Assembly (NCBI RefSeq): GCF_001623565.1
Contig: NZ_CP015196.1
Coordinates: 496,001 to 560,000, forward strand
From: Streptococcus marmotae
GTDB lineage: Bacteria; Bacillota; Bacilli; Lactobacillales; Streptococcaceae
Direction of reading: 5' to 3'
Length of the DNA stretch: 64,000 nt
In this document: positions 38,697-47,553 of the stretch, in pieces
Position numbering within the stretch: position 1 is the stretch's first letter
Layout: each line of letters begins with the position of its first letter
Notes under the pieces: generated by a model
Told to the model about the DNA's origin: nothing
Seen by the model: the letters and a program-made list of their open reading frames with translations, nothing else
Database searches by the model: none
Made by a program: the position numbers and the translations under genes

Positions 38697-39319
38697 ACAC
38701 AGATACTCCAATCTAGCCAAGTCCAACGGGACTGGACAAACTCACTGGGTCTATTGGTCATCGCAATTCCCTTGGTCAAGGTTGCAACGGTCAAATCCTG
38801 AGCCGAGCGCAAGAGTGACATCATCAAGGGGACCAAGACACATTCCAAATAGCGATGCGGCTGTAAGAGAATATCTCGCTTTCTCAGAAAAATCCCCCGT
38901 GTTTTCAAGGAAACGTGTACCACTCGCACCTCTTTTTTGATCAGCGGTAAAAAGCGAAATAGAACACCTAAGGTCAATAAAAAACTCTCTGGCACATGCC
39001 ATTTCCTCAGACCATGAATCAATTCATAGGCTGAGGTCGTCAACAGAAGAAAATGCCCAGCCATTAAGGGAACCCAGATATGGCTAAGCATAAAGGTAAG
39101 GCGAAAAAGCCACATAGGAAGAACAGCCACTTGACTCATCTGATAGACCAAAAGATAACCTAGCACTGTCACAAGTGCCATTTTGATACGACCGACAAGC
39201 AGACAACAAACTGCAATTCCCAGTAGTAGATAAGCACGCTCCCAAGCCGTCACATGCAGACCATAAGTAACTCCTGCAAAAATACTTAGCAGGACCTTGC
39301 TTCTGGCATCAAATCTCAT
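38660..39319 (-). CDS. ECF transporter transmembrane (T) protein of the MptE-like system
   Basis: CbiQ-like protein of 219 residues with several helices and a cytoplasmic coupling segment (VHVSLKTRGIFLRKRD and ATLTKGIAM). It overlaps the S-component stop by 4 bp and the ATPase start by 37 bp, so the three are tightly coupled. The ARG boxes are less canonical than in the T protein at 19199, as is common in this branch. Confidence 0.85.
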   Translation of the reverse strand: MRFDARSKVLLSIFAGVTYGLHVTAWERAYLLLGIAVCCLLVGRIKMALVTVLGYLLVYQMSQVAVLPMWLFRLTFMLSHIWVPLMAGHFLLLTTSAYELIHGLRKWHVPESFLLTLGVLFRFLPLIKKEVRVVHVSLKTRGIFLRKRDILLQPHRYLECVLVPLMMSLLRSAQDLTVATLTKGIAMTNRPSEFVQSRWTWLDWSICVWCLSFLILKFN

Positions 39320-39912
39320 TGCAGCAACCCCGATTTTTTAAAGGATTTATCGACCATTTTTTGTCCTATAACAGCTCCAATCAAGCCTCCAACGATAATG
39401 GTGGCAGAAAGCCACAAAACATTTCCAACCGTGAAATCAACCATGACACGCGCAATGTACGCTGCAGACTTTCCACGCGCTAAAAGATTTGCCTCATAGG
39501 CATCTTTCATCAACCACATAAGAATGATTGGCCCTAAATTTCCAAAAGAAAAAATAATAAAACTCACGATGTTAAGGCATTTTTGCTTGTATTGGCCTTG
39601 CTTGGCCACAAGATCTCCTGCAATCCCAAAGACTAAACTAGGTAGGAAAGCTGAGGTCATGTAGCCTGACATGAAAAAGAAACAAGCCATGACACCACTC
39701 ACCAGACTAATCGAGCCAAATTTTCCCACTTTCGAGAGCAATACCATATAGACTGGACCGCCAATCACAGCTGAAAAAGCAGGCGCATACATCATATTCC
39801 CTGAACGGTCAAATACGGCTGCAATCAAGGTCCCAAGTCCTACACACAAGAAGTACAGAGCCGCAAAAGCTCCTGTCACCATAATATCTTTTACCTTTAA
39901 TTGTTTCATCAT
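39316..39912 (-). CDS. MptE/Trep_Strep family ECF S-component
   Basis: Integral membrane protein of about 198 residues with six predicted helices (VTGAFAALYFLCVGLGTLIAA, AVIGGPVYMVLLSKVG, SGYMTSAFLPSLVFGIAGDLV). It matches the Trep_Strep putative substrate-binding membrane family. ATGATG at 39912 is preferred for its GGAG spacing. An AGAGGGAA/TTCCCTCT hairpin (about 39928-39945) sits right before the ribosome-binding site and could affect its translation. Confidence 0.83.
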   Translation of the reverse strand: MMKQLKVKDIMVTGAFAALYFLCVGLGTLIAAVFDRSGNMMYAPAFSAVIGGPVYMVLLSKVGKFGSISLVSGVMACFFFMSGYMTSAFLPSLVFGIAGDLVAKQGQYKQKCLNIVSFIIFSFGNLGPIILMWLMKDAYEANLLARGKSAAYIARVMVDFTVGNVLWLSATIIVGGLIGAVIGQKMVDKSFKKSGLLQ

Positions 39913-40026
39913 TTTCTCCATAAAATCAGAGGGAAACTTCCCTCTTCAGTGCCTGACAAGCATCAGCTGTTTTCTCGTATACCTGTCTCAAGTGATACTA
40001 TGATACCATGAATAAGGTACACGTGT

Positions 40027-41694
40027 CTATCTTTCGCTAAGCGCTACCATACCATTTTCAACTCGGAAAATCTGATCCGCACAGGCAATGGTACTAGCAC
40101 GATGGGAAATCAGAAAGACAAGACCCTGACATTCCTTTTTAATCAATTGGATAAACAAGGCTTCATTGAGCGAATCCAAATTGCTTGTCGGTTCATCAAA
40201 AATGTAAACGTCTGCCTGTTTTAGCAAGGCTCTCATCAGCTCCAACCGTTGCGCCTCTCCTGCAGAAAAACTAGTCGCATCTACAACGGTATCCAAGCCT
40301 GATTCGGCTTCTAAAATCCGTTCCTTCATCTGGCATTTTTCTGCCAACTCCAAAATCTCTTCATCTGAGATATCTGTTCGACCCAAAACTAGGTTCTCCC
40401 GAATTGTCTGTTTGAAAATCTGAGGAATTTGAGGAACATAGGCAAAGTGAGACTGCAAAGCGTCTGGATGCAAGGTCTTGCTCTGATGGCGATTTAGCTC
40501 AATTGTCCCTGATTGCCAATCATACCACCGCATAATCAGCTTCATTAAGGTTGACTTTCCAGCACCTGACGGACCAACGATACCGATAATCCCACCTTTT
40601 GTAAAGTCGATAGATAATTGATCGTAAATAACCCGCCCTTCATCCTCATAGGCAAAATGAATATCACGCAGGTGAACGGCGTCAATGGTCTCTCGCAACG
40701 ACTCTCCTGCTTTTTCCATTTCAGCCTCATCCAGTAGCGAAAAGATATTTCTCCCAGCATTCATCGCTCGTTTAAAGCCAAGCGGTAAGCGACTTAATTC
40801 TAAAAATGGGGCAAAGGAACTCGTAAACGCAACAAGCACAGAAAGACCTGTTACAACATTCAAGCTTTTTTCCTCCACAAGATGAAAGGTTCTCCAGGCA
40901 AAAAGCGTAATGGCAAGACCAATCACTAAAAAACTATAGGCTTGTTGCATAAAATTGGTTTGAGCGACTTGTCTTTCTCGTCTATTGACTTGCTGACTTT
41001 GCTGATTCAAGACAGTTGTGTAAGCAGGCATTTGTTGGAATTGAAGTAGGTCTTTGATAGCCTTCAATCCTTGAATAAAGGAAGCTACATAAACCTTTCG
41101 TTCCTGATTTTGCTCCTGTAAAATTGGGGTCAGTCGTCTAGCAAACTGATTAGGTAGATAAATAGCCAACAGGCTGTAGGTGAAAAACGCTATACAAGCC
41201 AGACCCCAATCCTGCCATCCTATTCCTCCAACCATTAGAAGCGTGACCAAAATTCCTGTCGAAATCGGAGCCAAGGTATGGGCAAAAAAGATTTCTAAGG
41301 CCTCAATATCCTCCCCAATCATCTTCAGCAAAACACCGCTGTCTTGGCGATCTAACTTGCCCGGCGCCAAAGCACGCAATTTAGCGAATAGCATCTTCCG
41401 AAAGGCAGCCAAGCTATGAAATGCTACATAATGCCCAAAATAATGTTCGCCATAGCGAAAAGCCCCTCGTAACAGTCCGAGCAACATCAACACGAGAAGA
41501 AAAACAAAAGAAGGTGCTTCACCTGCTTGTAAGGTGTGCCCTGCTAATTGAACCAACAGAATTGGAATACCAATCGTTGTCGCAAATCCTAGCACAGCAA
41601 ATAGTACCGCAACTGCTATAAACGGCAGTAAATGCCGCATCGTCTGAATCAGACGTGGAATCAAAATCTGCGTTGGGTATGTTTCCTTATCCAT
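40027..41694 (-). CDS. ABC half-transporter, ATPase/permease fusion (second of pair)
   Basis: Type IV ABC half-transporter of 555 residues: six-helix membrane domain, then ATPase with GPSGAGKST, signature-like FSAGEAQRLEL and YIFDEPTSNLD. The start ATGGATAAG overlaps the upstream stop TAA, so it is translationally coupled. The signature is FSAGE rather than LSGGQ, so one composite site may be weak. Although export-type in fold, such pairs next to MptE-like ECF genes resemble siderophore importers (YbtPQ/IrtAB type). Confidence 0.86.
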   Translation of the reverse strand: MDKETYPTQILIPRLIQTMRHLLPFIAVAVLFAVLGFATTIGIPILLVQLAGHTLQAGEAPSFVFLLVLMLLGLLRGAFRYGEHYFGHYVAFHSLAAFRKMLFAKLRALAPGKLDRQDSGVLLKMIGEDIEALEIFFAHTLAPISTGILVTLLMVGGIGWQDWGLACIAFFTYSLLAIYLPNQFARRLTPILQEQNQERKVYVASFIQGLKAIKDLLQFQQMPAYTTVLNQQSQQVNRRERQVAQTNFMQQAYSFLVIGLAITLFAWRTFHLVEEKSLNVVTGLSVLVAFTSSFAPFLELSRLPLGFKRAMNAGRNIFSLLDEAEMEKAGESLRETIDAVHLRDIHFAYEDEGRVIYDQLSIDFTKGGIIGIVGPSGAGKSTLMKLIMRWYDWQSGTIELNRHQSKTLHPDALQSHFAYVPQIPQIFKQTIRENLVLGRTDISDEEILELAEKCQMKERILEAESGLDTVVDATSFSAGEAQRLELMRALLKQADVYIFDEPTSNLDSLNEALFIQLIKKECQGLVFLISHRASTIACADQIFRVENGMVALSER

Positions 41695-43444
41695 AAATCG
41701 ACTCCTCCAATTCTGCTTGAGTATCCACCAGATTACGGAAATCTGGCTGTTGTTGGTACAATTCCTCCGCTGATCCGACAAAGGCCTCATGATGTGACAA
41801 GAAAAGAATCTGATCTGCCAGATAAACCTGCTTCATCTTGTGCGTAATCATCACAACAATGGCTGTCTCTGAAACCAGCTGGATTAGTTGGTAAATCAAG
41901 GCTTCATTGTCCGCATCAACACTCGATGTCATTTCATCAAAAATATAGAGGGAACGCTTGGCTAATATCGCACGCGCACAGATAACTTGTTGACGTTGAC
42001 CAGGTGATAAGCCCTCCCCATTTTCTCCTACAATCGTATCCAAACCTTCGGGTAATTCATGGATAAATTGCAAAATACTATGTTTATCCATCCAGGCCGT
42101 AATTTCTTCTTTTGTCCAATCACAAGCCATCGCCAAATTATCATAAATAGATTGATTCAAAAGATAAGACTGCGCAGAAACATACAGGATTTGGCGGTTA
42201 ATCTCTGCTTGCGACAAATCTGATAAGGACGTTTGACCAAGTAAAATGTCGCCCGTTTGAGGTACCAAACGCTTCATCAGCAACTGCGCCAAGGTCGTTT
42301 TCCCTTGTCCAGACCCCCCGGCAATTGCATAGATATGACCAGCAGTCATCTCAAATTGAACGCCTTGTAAAACTACCTTTTTATCGTATGAGAAGGACAC
42401 ATCCTGCAAGCGTATCTGGTTAAAATCCGCTAAAACAGTACCTTCTTCTTCGTTTTTTTCCTGCATACCATCCAAAAATCCAAAAATCCGATCAGCCATT
42501 TTAGTATTCATCATAACTAAATGCATTCCATAACCTTGCTCGCGAATCGGTGCAAAAAATTCCGTTGCAATGAGAATAAAGAAAACGAAATGAAAGAAGG
42601 ACAATTCCCCTGTCACCAATTGACTAACTGCTACGAAGCCTGAAATCCCAATCCCCAGATACATTACTGCATCCATATAACCAACCGCCTGCAGTTGAAA
42701 TCCGAGCAATTCCATTGTCGCATCTCGGAAATCTTCAGCCTGTTCATTAAACGTCTTTTCGTAGGTTGCATCTGCCTGATAAGTATATAGGGTATTTAAG
42801 CCCTTTAAATCATCTAGAAAAAGATTGCCAACATCCATGTAAGAAGCCCAATAACGGTTCATAATGCGTTTTGAACGCTTCTGCATCAAGATAATTGAAA
42901 TTGGAATCAAGGGAAGAGCTAGGACAAAAATGACGCTTCCAAGCGGAAAGAGCCAAGCAACTAAGGCTAGAACAGTTAAACAGTTCAAGTAGGTTCTAAG
43001 GGACATCGTGAGGTAATGAGAATAATAGGTGTCCAAGCTGTCAATACCTTGCGACGCAACCGTAAAGACATCTGCCGCAGTCGCCTCAGACTCAAACTGA
43101 CCATCTCGTGCAATTAAAGCCTGAAAAAAAGAACGTTTAATCGTATCACGAGCAAACTGTGACCCGATTCCCTGTAGGTGCTTGGCAAGGATAGATACCA
43201 GAAACCCTACAAGGTTAACAGCGACTAATCGAAGCACCAATCCTCCTAAGTCAAACACGCCTCCAGTCATATATACCGCAAAGCTCTCACTAATCCAATA
43301 AAAACTCAAAATCCGCACCAAAAACTGGATCCAGGATAAGAAAGCTGCTGTATAGACCAAACCGATTTTAGGGCGTATCTGCTCCTTCAGCCTGCCCAGT
43401 AAATATTTTTTCTTTTCTCGTGAGATTTTTTTCTCTTGACTCAC
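41687..43444 (-). CDS. ABC half-transporter, ATPase/permease fusion (first of pair)
   Basis: Partner half-transporter of 585 residues with a GTG start behind GGAG. The membrane domain is followed by an ATPase with GGSGQGKTT, signature LSPGQRQQ and LYIFDEMTSSVD. The Walker B is followed by Met instead of the catalytic Glu-Pro pair order (DEMTSS), still with Glu. It is the first gene of the five-gene operon ABC-ABC-S-T-A. The likely product is a heterodimer with the next gene. Confidence 0.86.
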   Translation of the reverse strand: MSQEKKISREKKKYLLGRLKEQIRPKIGLVYTAAFLSWIQFLVRILSFYWISESFAVYMTGGVFDLGGLVLRLVAVNLVGFLVSILAKHLQGIGSQFARDTIKRSFFQALIARDGQFESEATAADVFTVASQGIDSLDTYYSHYLTMSLRTYLNCLTVLALVAWLFPLGSVIFVLALPLIPISIILMQKRSKRIMNRYWASYMDVGNLFLDDLKGLNTLYTYQADATYEKTFNEQAEDFRDATMELLGFQLQAVGYMDAVMYLGIGISGFVAVSQLVTGELSFFHFVFFILIATEFFAPIREQGYGMHLVMMNTKMADRIFGFLDGMQEKNEEEGTVLADFNQIRLQDVSFSYDKKVVLQGVQFEMTAGHIYAIAGGSGQGKTTLAQLLMKRLVPQTGDILLGQTSLSDLSQAEINRQILYVSAQSYLLNQSIYDNLAMACDWTKEEITAWMDKHSILQFIHELPEGLDTIVGENGEGLSPGQRQQVICARAILAKRSLYIFDEMTSSVDADNEALIYQLIQLVSETAIVVMITHKMKQVYLADQILFLSHHEAFVGSAEELYQQQPDFRNLVDTQAELEESIYG

Positions 43445-43545
43445 CCAATAAACTCCTTCCTATACTTTGTGACTATTATAACATTCTTTGAATTATCTGT
43501 AAATTTTAATTTAAACGATAAGAGGAAGAAAACGCTTCCTGTTTG

Positions 43546-43554
43546 TGATATAAT
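43546..43554 (+). promoter_or_regulatory. promoter of the DUF6287-type lipoprotein
   Basis: Extended -10 TGATATAAT at 43546-43554. A cre-like stretch AGAAAACGCTTCCT lies just upstream but misses two consensus positions. Confidence 0.6.
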
Positions 43555-43596
43555 AGACATAGTATTTCAATCAACGCAGATAGAAAAGGAGAAAAA

Positions 43597-44748
43597 ATGA
43601 AAAAAGTCTTCCCATTATCACCGCTTTCGACCATCGCCTTATGTAGCAGTGTGCTACTCTTAACAGCCTGTACTCCGAACAAGTCAACCACTCAGTCAGA
43701 CAAGTCCGAGCAAACTAGTCAAGCAAGCTCTTCTTCTAAAGAAGTCAAAGAAGTCAAAAAAGCAACCCCAGAAGAGGATAAAAAGTCTTATGCAAGTGTC
43801 TTTGAAGACTATCAAAAAATACTCGAATACAGCGCCACTTATAACACCAACCTAGGTCATATCCGAGAATTACTAGATAGCTTATCCATTGAACTCAATT
43901 CTTGGGTAATCGAAAGTGCTCTATACTCTCCAAATAACTTGCGCTACACTTTTCTTGATGTCAACCAAGACGGACAAAATGAATTACTGGTCGGCTCCAT
44001 TCAATCGGATCAGCAAATTTTTCCAGTTGCTCTTTACTATTTAGACAATAACGCCCCTAAACTCTTTGCAGAAGGCTTTGTCGCCGGTCATGGCGGAGCT
44101 AGAAATGCCTTTAGGATTTACCAAAACGGCGATGTAGTCACCGCTAGTTGGAGTTCTGGGACAGGAGAAGGTACCGCAGCGCTTTACCAACTTCCTGCAG
44201 ATAATAACCAACCAAAACAAAGCGACCAAACTGAATTTCAGCTTGGTCAGGATAAACTGGATCAGTTATTTGGCAAATCAACAGCAGAAGAGCTAAACTT
44301 AACTGCTCTCGACTGGGCGTCGTTTGAAGCACCTCAAAAACCTGCCGCAGCCAAGGACACCACTGCTAAAAATATGGATATTAATGCTATCTCCGCTGGT
44401 GATTTCTCAAGCCTTGTAGGAACTTGGAGAAACGCACAAGGCTGGGTATTGACCATTGACGCAGACGGGAATATCGCTTATCCAGACTATCCTGAGGTCA
44501 CTAAGTATATCAATTTAAACAATGCCAAGATCGCAAACGGAATACTGAATGCTAACATCACAAACCCGAACATTCAAGCATCTGCAACCGTTCCAACTAT
44601 TTTTATTCCTAAAGGAGTTGCCATCACACCAATCGCAAATGATGAAAGCGACCCAACAGACCAAACAAAAGACAGATTCTATTCCACTCAGCACTACATG
44701 TCAGCTGATGAACTCCTTCAAGAAGTTTTCTATCGCACGGATGACTAG
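43597..44748 (+). CDS. surface lipoprotein with C-terminal DUF6287-like domain
   Basis: Secreted lipoprotein of 383 residues. The lipobox LLTAC gives a lipidated Cys25, and a Ser/Lys/Glu-rich linker follows. The middle domain contains a calcium-loop-like segment FLDVNQDGQNELLVGS. The C-terminal part begins MDINAISAGDFSSLVGTWRN, as in DUF6287 proteins of streptococci. AAAAGGAG precedes the ATG. Function unknown. It is monocistronic with its own promoter and terminator. Confidence 0.82.
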   Translation: MKKVFPLSPLSTIALCSSVLLLTACTPNKSTTQSDKSEQTSQASSSSKEVKEVKKATPEEDKKSYASVFEDYQKILEYSATYNTNLGHIRELLDSLSIELNSWVIESALYSPNNLRYTFLDVNQDGQNELLVGSIQSDQQIFPVALYYLDNNAPKLFAEGFVAGHGGARNAFRIYQNGDVVTASWSSGTGEGTAALYQLPADNNQPKQSDQTEFQLGQDKLDQLFGKSTAEELNLTALDWASFEAPQKPAAAKDTTAKNMDINAISAGDFSSLVGTWRNAQGWVLTIDADGNIAYPDYPEVTKYINLNNAKIANGILNANITNPNIQASATVPTIFIPKGVAITPIANDESDPTDQTKDRFYSTQHYMSADELLQEVFYRTDD

Positions 44749-45239
44749 GGAGCCATTGGGTGAAGCAGAGGCTAGGACGAACCAGAAACGACCGACTTGA
44801 TAATCTACAAACAGCTACCACAGCTCCTTAGTTTTGGTCAGGCACAAAACCCACAGACTAAGATTAACCACAACATACAAAATAAGATTGGGGAAAAGCC
44901 TCTTTTAGGCAATTTCTCCAATCTTTTTGCTTTGCTCAGAAAAAATTAAAAAAACCAGTTGTTCCGCATTTCTAAGAGCTTTCACTCACACATTCACTAC
45001 CGTTATTTTTATACGTCGAGCGCAATACGGACTGGTTTGCCTTTTGAAAACCAGTAAAAACTTGACTCGCCTTTATCTTTTACAAGCTCATGAAAAAACA
45101 GTCCACTGGACCGCCTCGATCTATAGTTGCTTGGCGAGGGAAAAAGAGATCCACCGGACCTGAAAAAACAACCCATCAAGGGTCTTACTCGCTTTCTTAT
45201 TTTCGAGCTCGTGAAAAAACAGTCCACTGGACTGTTTTT
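44749..45239. other. spacer with terminators and tandem hairpins
   Basis: No gene. At 44884-44928 a hairpin AAGATTGGGGAAA.../TTTCTCCAATCTT with TTTTTG ends the lipoprotein transcript. From about 45030 to 45240 a series of hairpins belongs to rpsR on the other strand. Confidence 0.75.
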
Positions 45240-45240
45240 T
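45091..45240 (-). terminator. array of four terminator-like hairpins after rpsR
   Basis: In transcription order on the minus strand there are four hairpins. The first is a perfect 12-bp stem AAAAAACAGTCC/GGACTGTTTTTT (45214-45240), which touches the stop codon. The second is ACCC...GGGT-TGTTTTTT (about 45164-45183), the third AGGTCC/GGATCT-CTTTTT (about 45140-45163), and the fourth GGTCC/GGACT-GTTTTTT (about 45091-45112). The linkers share CACGAGCT and GCGAGT. The same unit type follows rpmB. Confidence 0.8.
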
Positions 45241-45479
45241 TAATCTTCATTTACAAATGGTAATAGTGCCATTACGCGAGCGCGTTTGATAGCTGTTGTT
45301 ACTTTACGTTGGTTTTTAGCTGAAGTTCCAGTTACGCGACGTGGTAAGATTTTTCCACGTTCTGAAATGAAACGGCTAAGAAGCTCAGTATCTTTGTAAT
45401 CAACATATTCAATTTTATTCGCTGCGATATAATCAACTTTTTTACGGCGTTTGAATCCGCCACGACGTTGTTGAGCCAT
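45240..45479 (-). CDS. rpsR: 30S ribosomal protein S18
   Basis: Small-subunit protein that pairs with S6. It has 79 residues. The typical body includes [55 protein letters not shown]. It is the last gene of rpsF-ssb-rpsR, 34 bp after ssb. The zinc-type N-terminal Cys are absent, as in most streptococci. Confidence 0.98.
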   Translation of the reverse strand: MAQQRRGGFKRRKKVDYIAANKIEYVDYKDTELLSRFISERGKILPRRVTGTSAKNQRKVTTAIKRARVMALLPFVNED

Positions 45480-45513
45480 GTTTTTCTCCTTTATAATTTT
45501 TATCTGTCCTTAC

Positions 45514-46008
45514 CTAGAATGGTAAATCATCATCCGAAATATCCATTGGGTTTGTTGTCCCAAATGGGCTTTCTTCGCGTGCAAAGTTTGGTGTAGATTG
45601 TGCAGGCGCTTGATAGGAAGTATTGTAATCATTTCCACCAGCAAATGAATTACTTGCTTGATAACCTCCACCTTGGCCTTCACGTGCAGTACGACTTTCC
45701 AATAATTGGAAACTTTCTGCAACAACTTCTGTTACATAAACGCGTTGGCCTTGCTGGTTGTCATAACTACGAGTCTGAATACGACCAGTAATACCCACCA
45801 AAGCACCTTTCTTAGCCCAGTTTGCCAAATTTTCAGCTTGCTGGCGCCAGATGACCACATTGATAAAATCCGCTTCTCGCTCACCGTTTTGATTTTTAAA
45901 ATTGCGATTCACCGCAAGTGTAAAAGTCGCAACAGCCTGATTAGACGGTGTGTAACGAAGTTCTGCATCACGGGTCATACGACCAACTAGTACTACATTA
46001 TTTATCAT
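45514..46008 (-). CDS. ssb: single-stranded DNA-binding protein
   Basis: Binds and protects single-stranded DNA at forks. It has 164 residues. The OB fold (1-105) starts [24 protein letters not shown] Gln/Gly/Asn-rich linker leads to the acidic C-terminal tip [10 protein letters not shown] that recruits partner proteins. It lies 11 bp after rpsF. Confidence 0.98.
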   Translation of the reverse strand: MINNVVLVGRMTRDAELRYTPSNQAVATFTLAVNRNFKNQNGEREADFINVVIWRQQAENLANWAKKGALVGITGRIQTRSYDNQQGQRVYVTEVVAESFQLLESRTAREGQGGGYQASNSFAGGNDYNTSYQAPAQSTPNFAREESPFGTTNPMDISDDDLPF

Positions 46009-46019
46009 AATCTACCTTC

Positions 46020-46310
46020 TTACGCGTCTAATTTTACAATCATATGACGAAGAATGTCGCCGTTGATTTTTGAAAGACGGTCAAACTCTTTAAGAGCTAC
46101 GTCATCAGTTGCTTCAACGTTCACGATGTGGTAAAGTCCTTCACGGAAATCTTTGATTTCGTATGCAAGACGACGTTTTTCCCATGCTTTTGATTCAACA
46201 ACAGTTGCACCGTTGTCAGTCAAGATAGAGTCAAAGCGTGCTACCAAAGCATTTTTAGCTTCTTCTTCAATGTTTGGACGAATAATATAAAGAATTTCGT
46301 ATTTAGCCAT
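46020..46310 (-). CDS. rpsF: 30S ribosomal protein S6
   Basis: Small-subunit protein of 96 residues. [37 protein letters not shown] and RHMIVKLDA are diagnostic. It heads the operon, behind TTGCTA (46407-46412), 17-bp spacer, TATAAT (46384-46389) and an AAAGGAGG site. An 70-nt leader with two hairpins precedes it. Confidence 0.98.
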   Translation of the reverse strand: MAKYEILYIIRPNIEEEAKNALVARFDSILTDNGATVVESKAWEKRRLAYEIKDFREGLYHIVNVEATDDVALKEFDRLSKINGDILRHMIVKLDA

Positions 46311-46329
46311 TGATATGTTCCTCCTTTTG

Positions 46330-46412
46330 GTCTAATGACTCATGGTCTAGCCACGAGTAAGTGAGGGTTTCTCACAAGACATTATTATATCGCACTTTCA
46401 AGGAAATAGCAA
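46330..46412 (-). promoter_or_regulatory. rpsF promoter and structured leader
   Basis: Promoter -35 TTGCTA and -10 TATAAT with a 17-bp spacer (46384-46412). The leader can fold GTGAG/CTCAC (46361-46375) and ACTCGTGG/CCATGAGT (46338-46358). A leader bound by S6:S18 is known for this operon in many bacteria. Whether these hairpins match it is only a suggestion. Confidence 0.45.
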
Positions 46413-46445
46413 GGAAAACAACAGGATTTTTGAATGAAATATAAA

Positions 46446-46458
46446 AAAGAGGGAACAC
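46446..46458. repeat. 13-bp target duplication, left of IS copy 1
   Basis: AAAGAGGGAACAC, identical to 47531-47543 on the far side of the element. Confidence 0.85.
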
Positions 46459-47530
46459 GCTAAATTTCAAGTTCAAGTTAGCCAGTCTGTAAAAATTCTC
46501 TAGGAGATTTGTAACCCAATATCTTCTTTGGATAGTTGTTAATCCAGTTTTCAATAAATGCGACTTGTTGTTGCGTCGCATTTTTGCTTCCCTTAGGCAA
46601 CCAACGCCTGATGAGTCTATTATGATTCTCATTAGTTCCTCTCTCCCAAGAGGAATAAGGATGGGCATAATAAATGTTCTCAGGATCAAAGACATCTGCC
46701 AAACGACTGAATTCAGGCCCGTTATCAGCTGTGATTGAGTTAATTTGATACTCTCTGAGGATCATTTTCAGAGCTTGATTGACTGAAGACGCGGACTTAT
46801 CGGGAATAAGTCGGATGATTTGATAACGACTCTTTCTATCAGTTAGAGTCAACAGGCACTCGTTTTTTGCCCGTGTTTGAATAACCGTATCAATTTCAAC
46901 ATCACCAACATTCTCACGCTGATTAATGCTTTCAGGCCGTTCCTCAATCGATTTTCCAGCCGGCTTAAAGTTGGGACTCGCTTGCTTTTTCTTCGTTTTC
47001 TCTTTTCGAGGATAGAGCATGTCATCCTTGGTCAATCCTAAGTGTCCATGATGAATCCAGTAGTAAATGGTGGAGACGGAGACAGGTATCCCTTTTGCTT
47101 TTACCATCATCTCAGGAGAGTATTTCTGTTTGATGTAGTGCAGAATCTTTTCTTTGAGTTCCTTGGTTAGGGAAGCCTGCTTCACAGAATGTTTACGATT
47201 GTTTTGATAGGCTTCTTGAGCGAAGTCAGCTGAGTAGATTATTTCAAATTTTCCTTTACGCACTTGTTGTCTAACCTGACCACGTTTGACTTCGTTGTGA
47301 ATAGTTTGAGGAGCTTTAGCCAATCTCCTAGCGATTTCACGATTTGAGAACCCTTCTTGAAGCCAACGTTCAATCATTCTACGCTCAGCTAGTGTCAACT
47401 GTTTCCTTTTTGGTGTATAATAGTTTTGCATCTCAGAATCTTTCTAATTGTTGTTGTGGTGATTACAATTATATCTCTCTGAGATGTTTTTTCATACCAT
47501 TGAGTGGCTAACTTCATTTTAGAACTTTCG
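46459..47530 (-). mobile_element. IS30-family insertion sequence, copy 1
   Basis: A 1072-bp element. The transposase-proximal end reads CGAAAGTTCTAAAATGAAGT and the other end GAACTTGAAATTTAGC. Both ends contain AAGTTAGCCA in inverted orientation. It is flanked by a 13-bp direct repeat. It split the hairpin terminator AAAAAAGAGGG/CCCCCTTTTTT of the sus operon. The transposase protein is identical to that of copy 2. Confidence 0.9.
46478..47431 (-). CDS. IS30-family transposase (copy 1)
   Basis: DDE transposase of 317 residues. The N-terminal helix-turn-helix region has LTLAERRMIERWLQEGFSNREIA. The catalytic core has D in GDVEIDTVIQ, D in TADNGPEFS and E in ERGTNENHNRL, followed by RRWLPKGS, all IS30 hallmarks. 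It appears intact. Confidence 0.95.
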   Translation of the reverse strand: MQNYYTPKRKQLTLAERRMIERWLQEGFSNREIARRLAKAPQTIHNEVKRGQVRQQVRKGKFEIIYSADFAQEAYQNNRKHSVKQASLTKELKEKILHYIKQKYSPEMMVKAKGIPVSVSTIYYWIHHGHLGLTKDDMLYPRKEKTKKKQASPNFKPAGKSIEERPESINQRENVGDVEIDTVIQTRAKNECLLTLTDRKSRYQIIRLIPDKSASSVNQALKMILREYQINSITADNGPEFSRLADVFDPENIYYAHPYSSWERGTNENHNRLIRRWLPKGSKNATQQQVAFIENWINNYPKKILGYKSPREFLQTG

Positions 47531-47553
47531 AAAGAGGGAACACCCCCTTTTTT

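Noticed and set aside
46372..46695. Second open frame at the transposase 3' end of each IS copy
   Set aside because: It overlaps the transposase in another frame, recurs only because the IS recurs, and lacks a ribosome-binding site.
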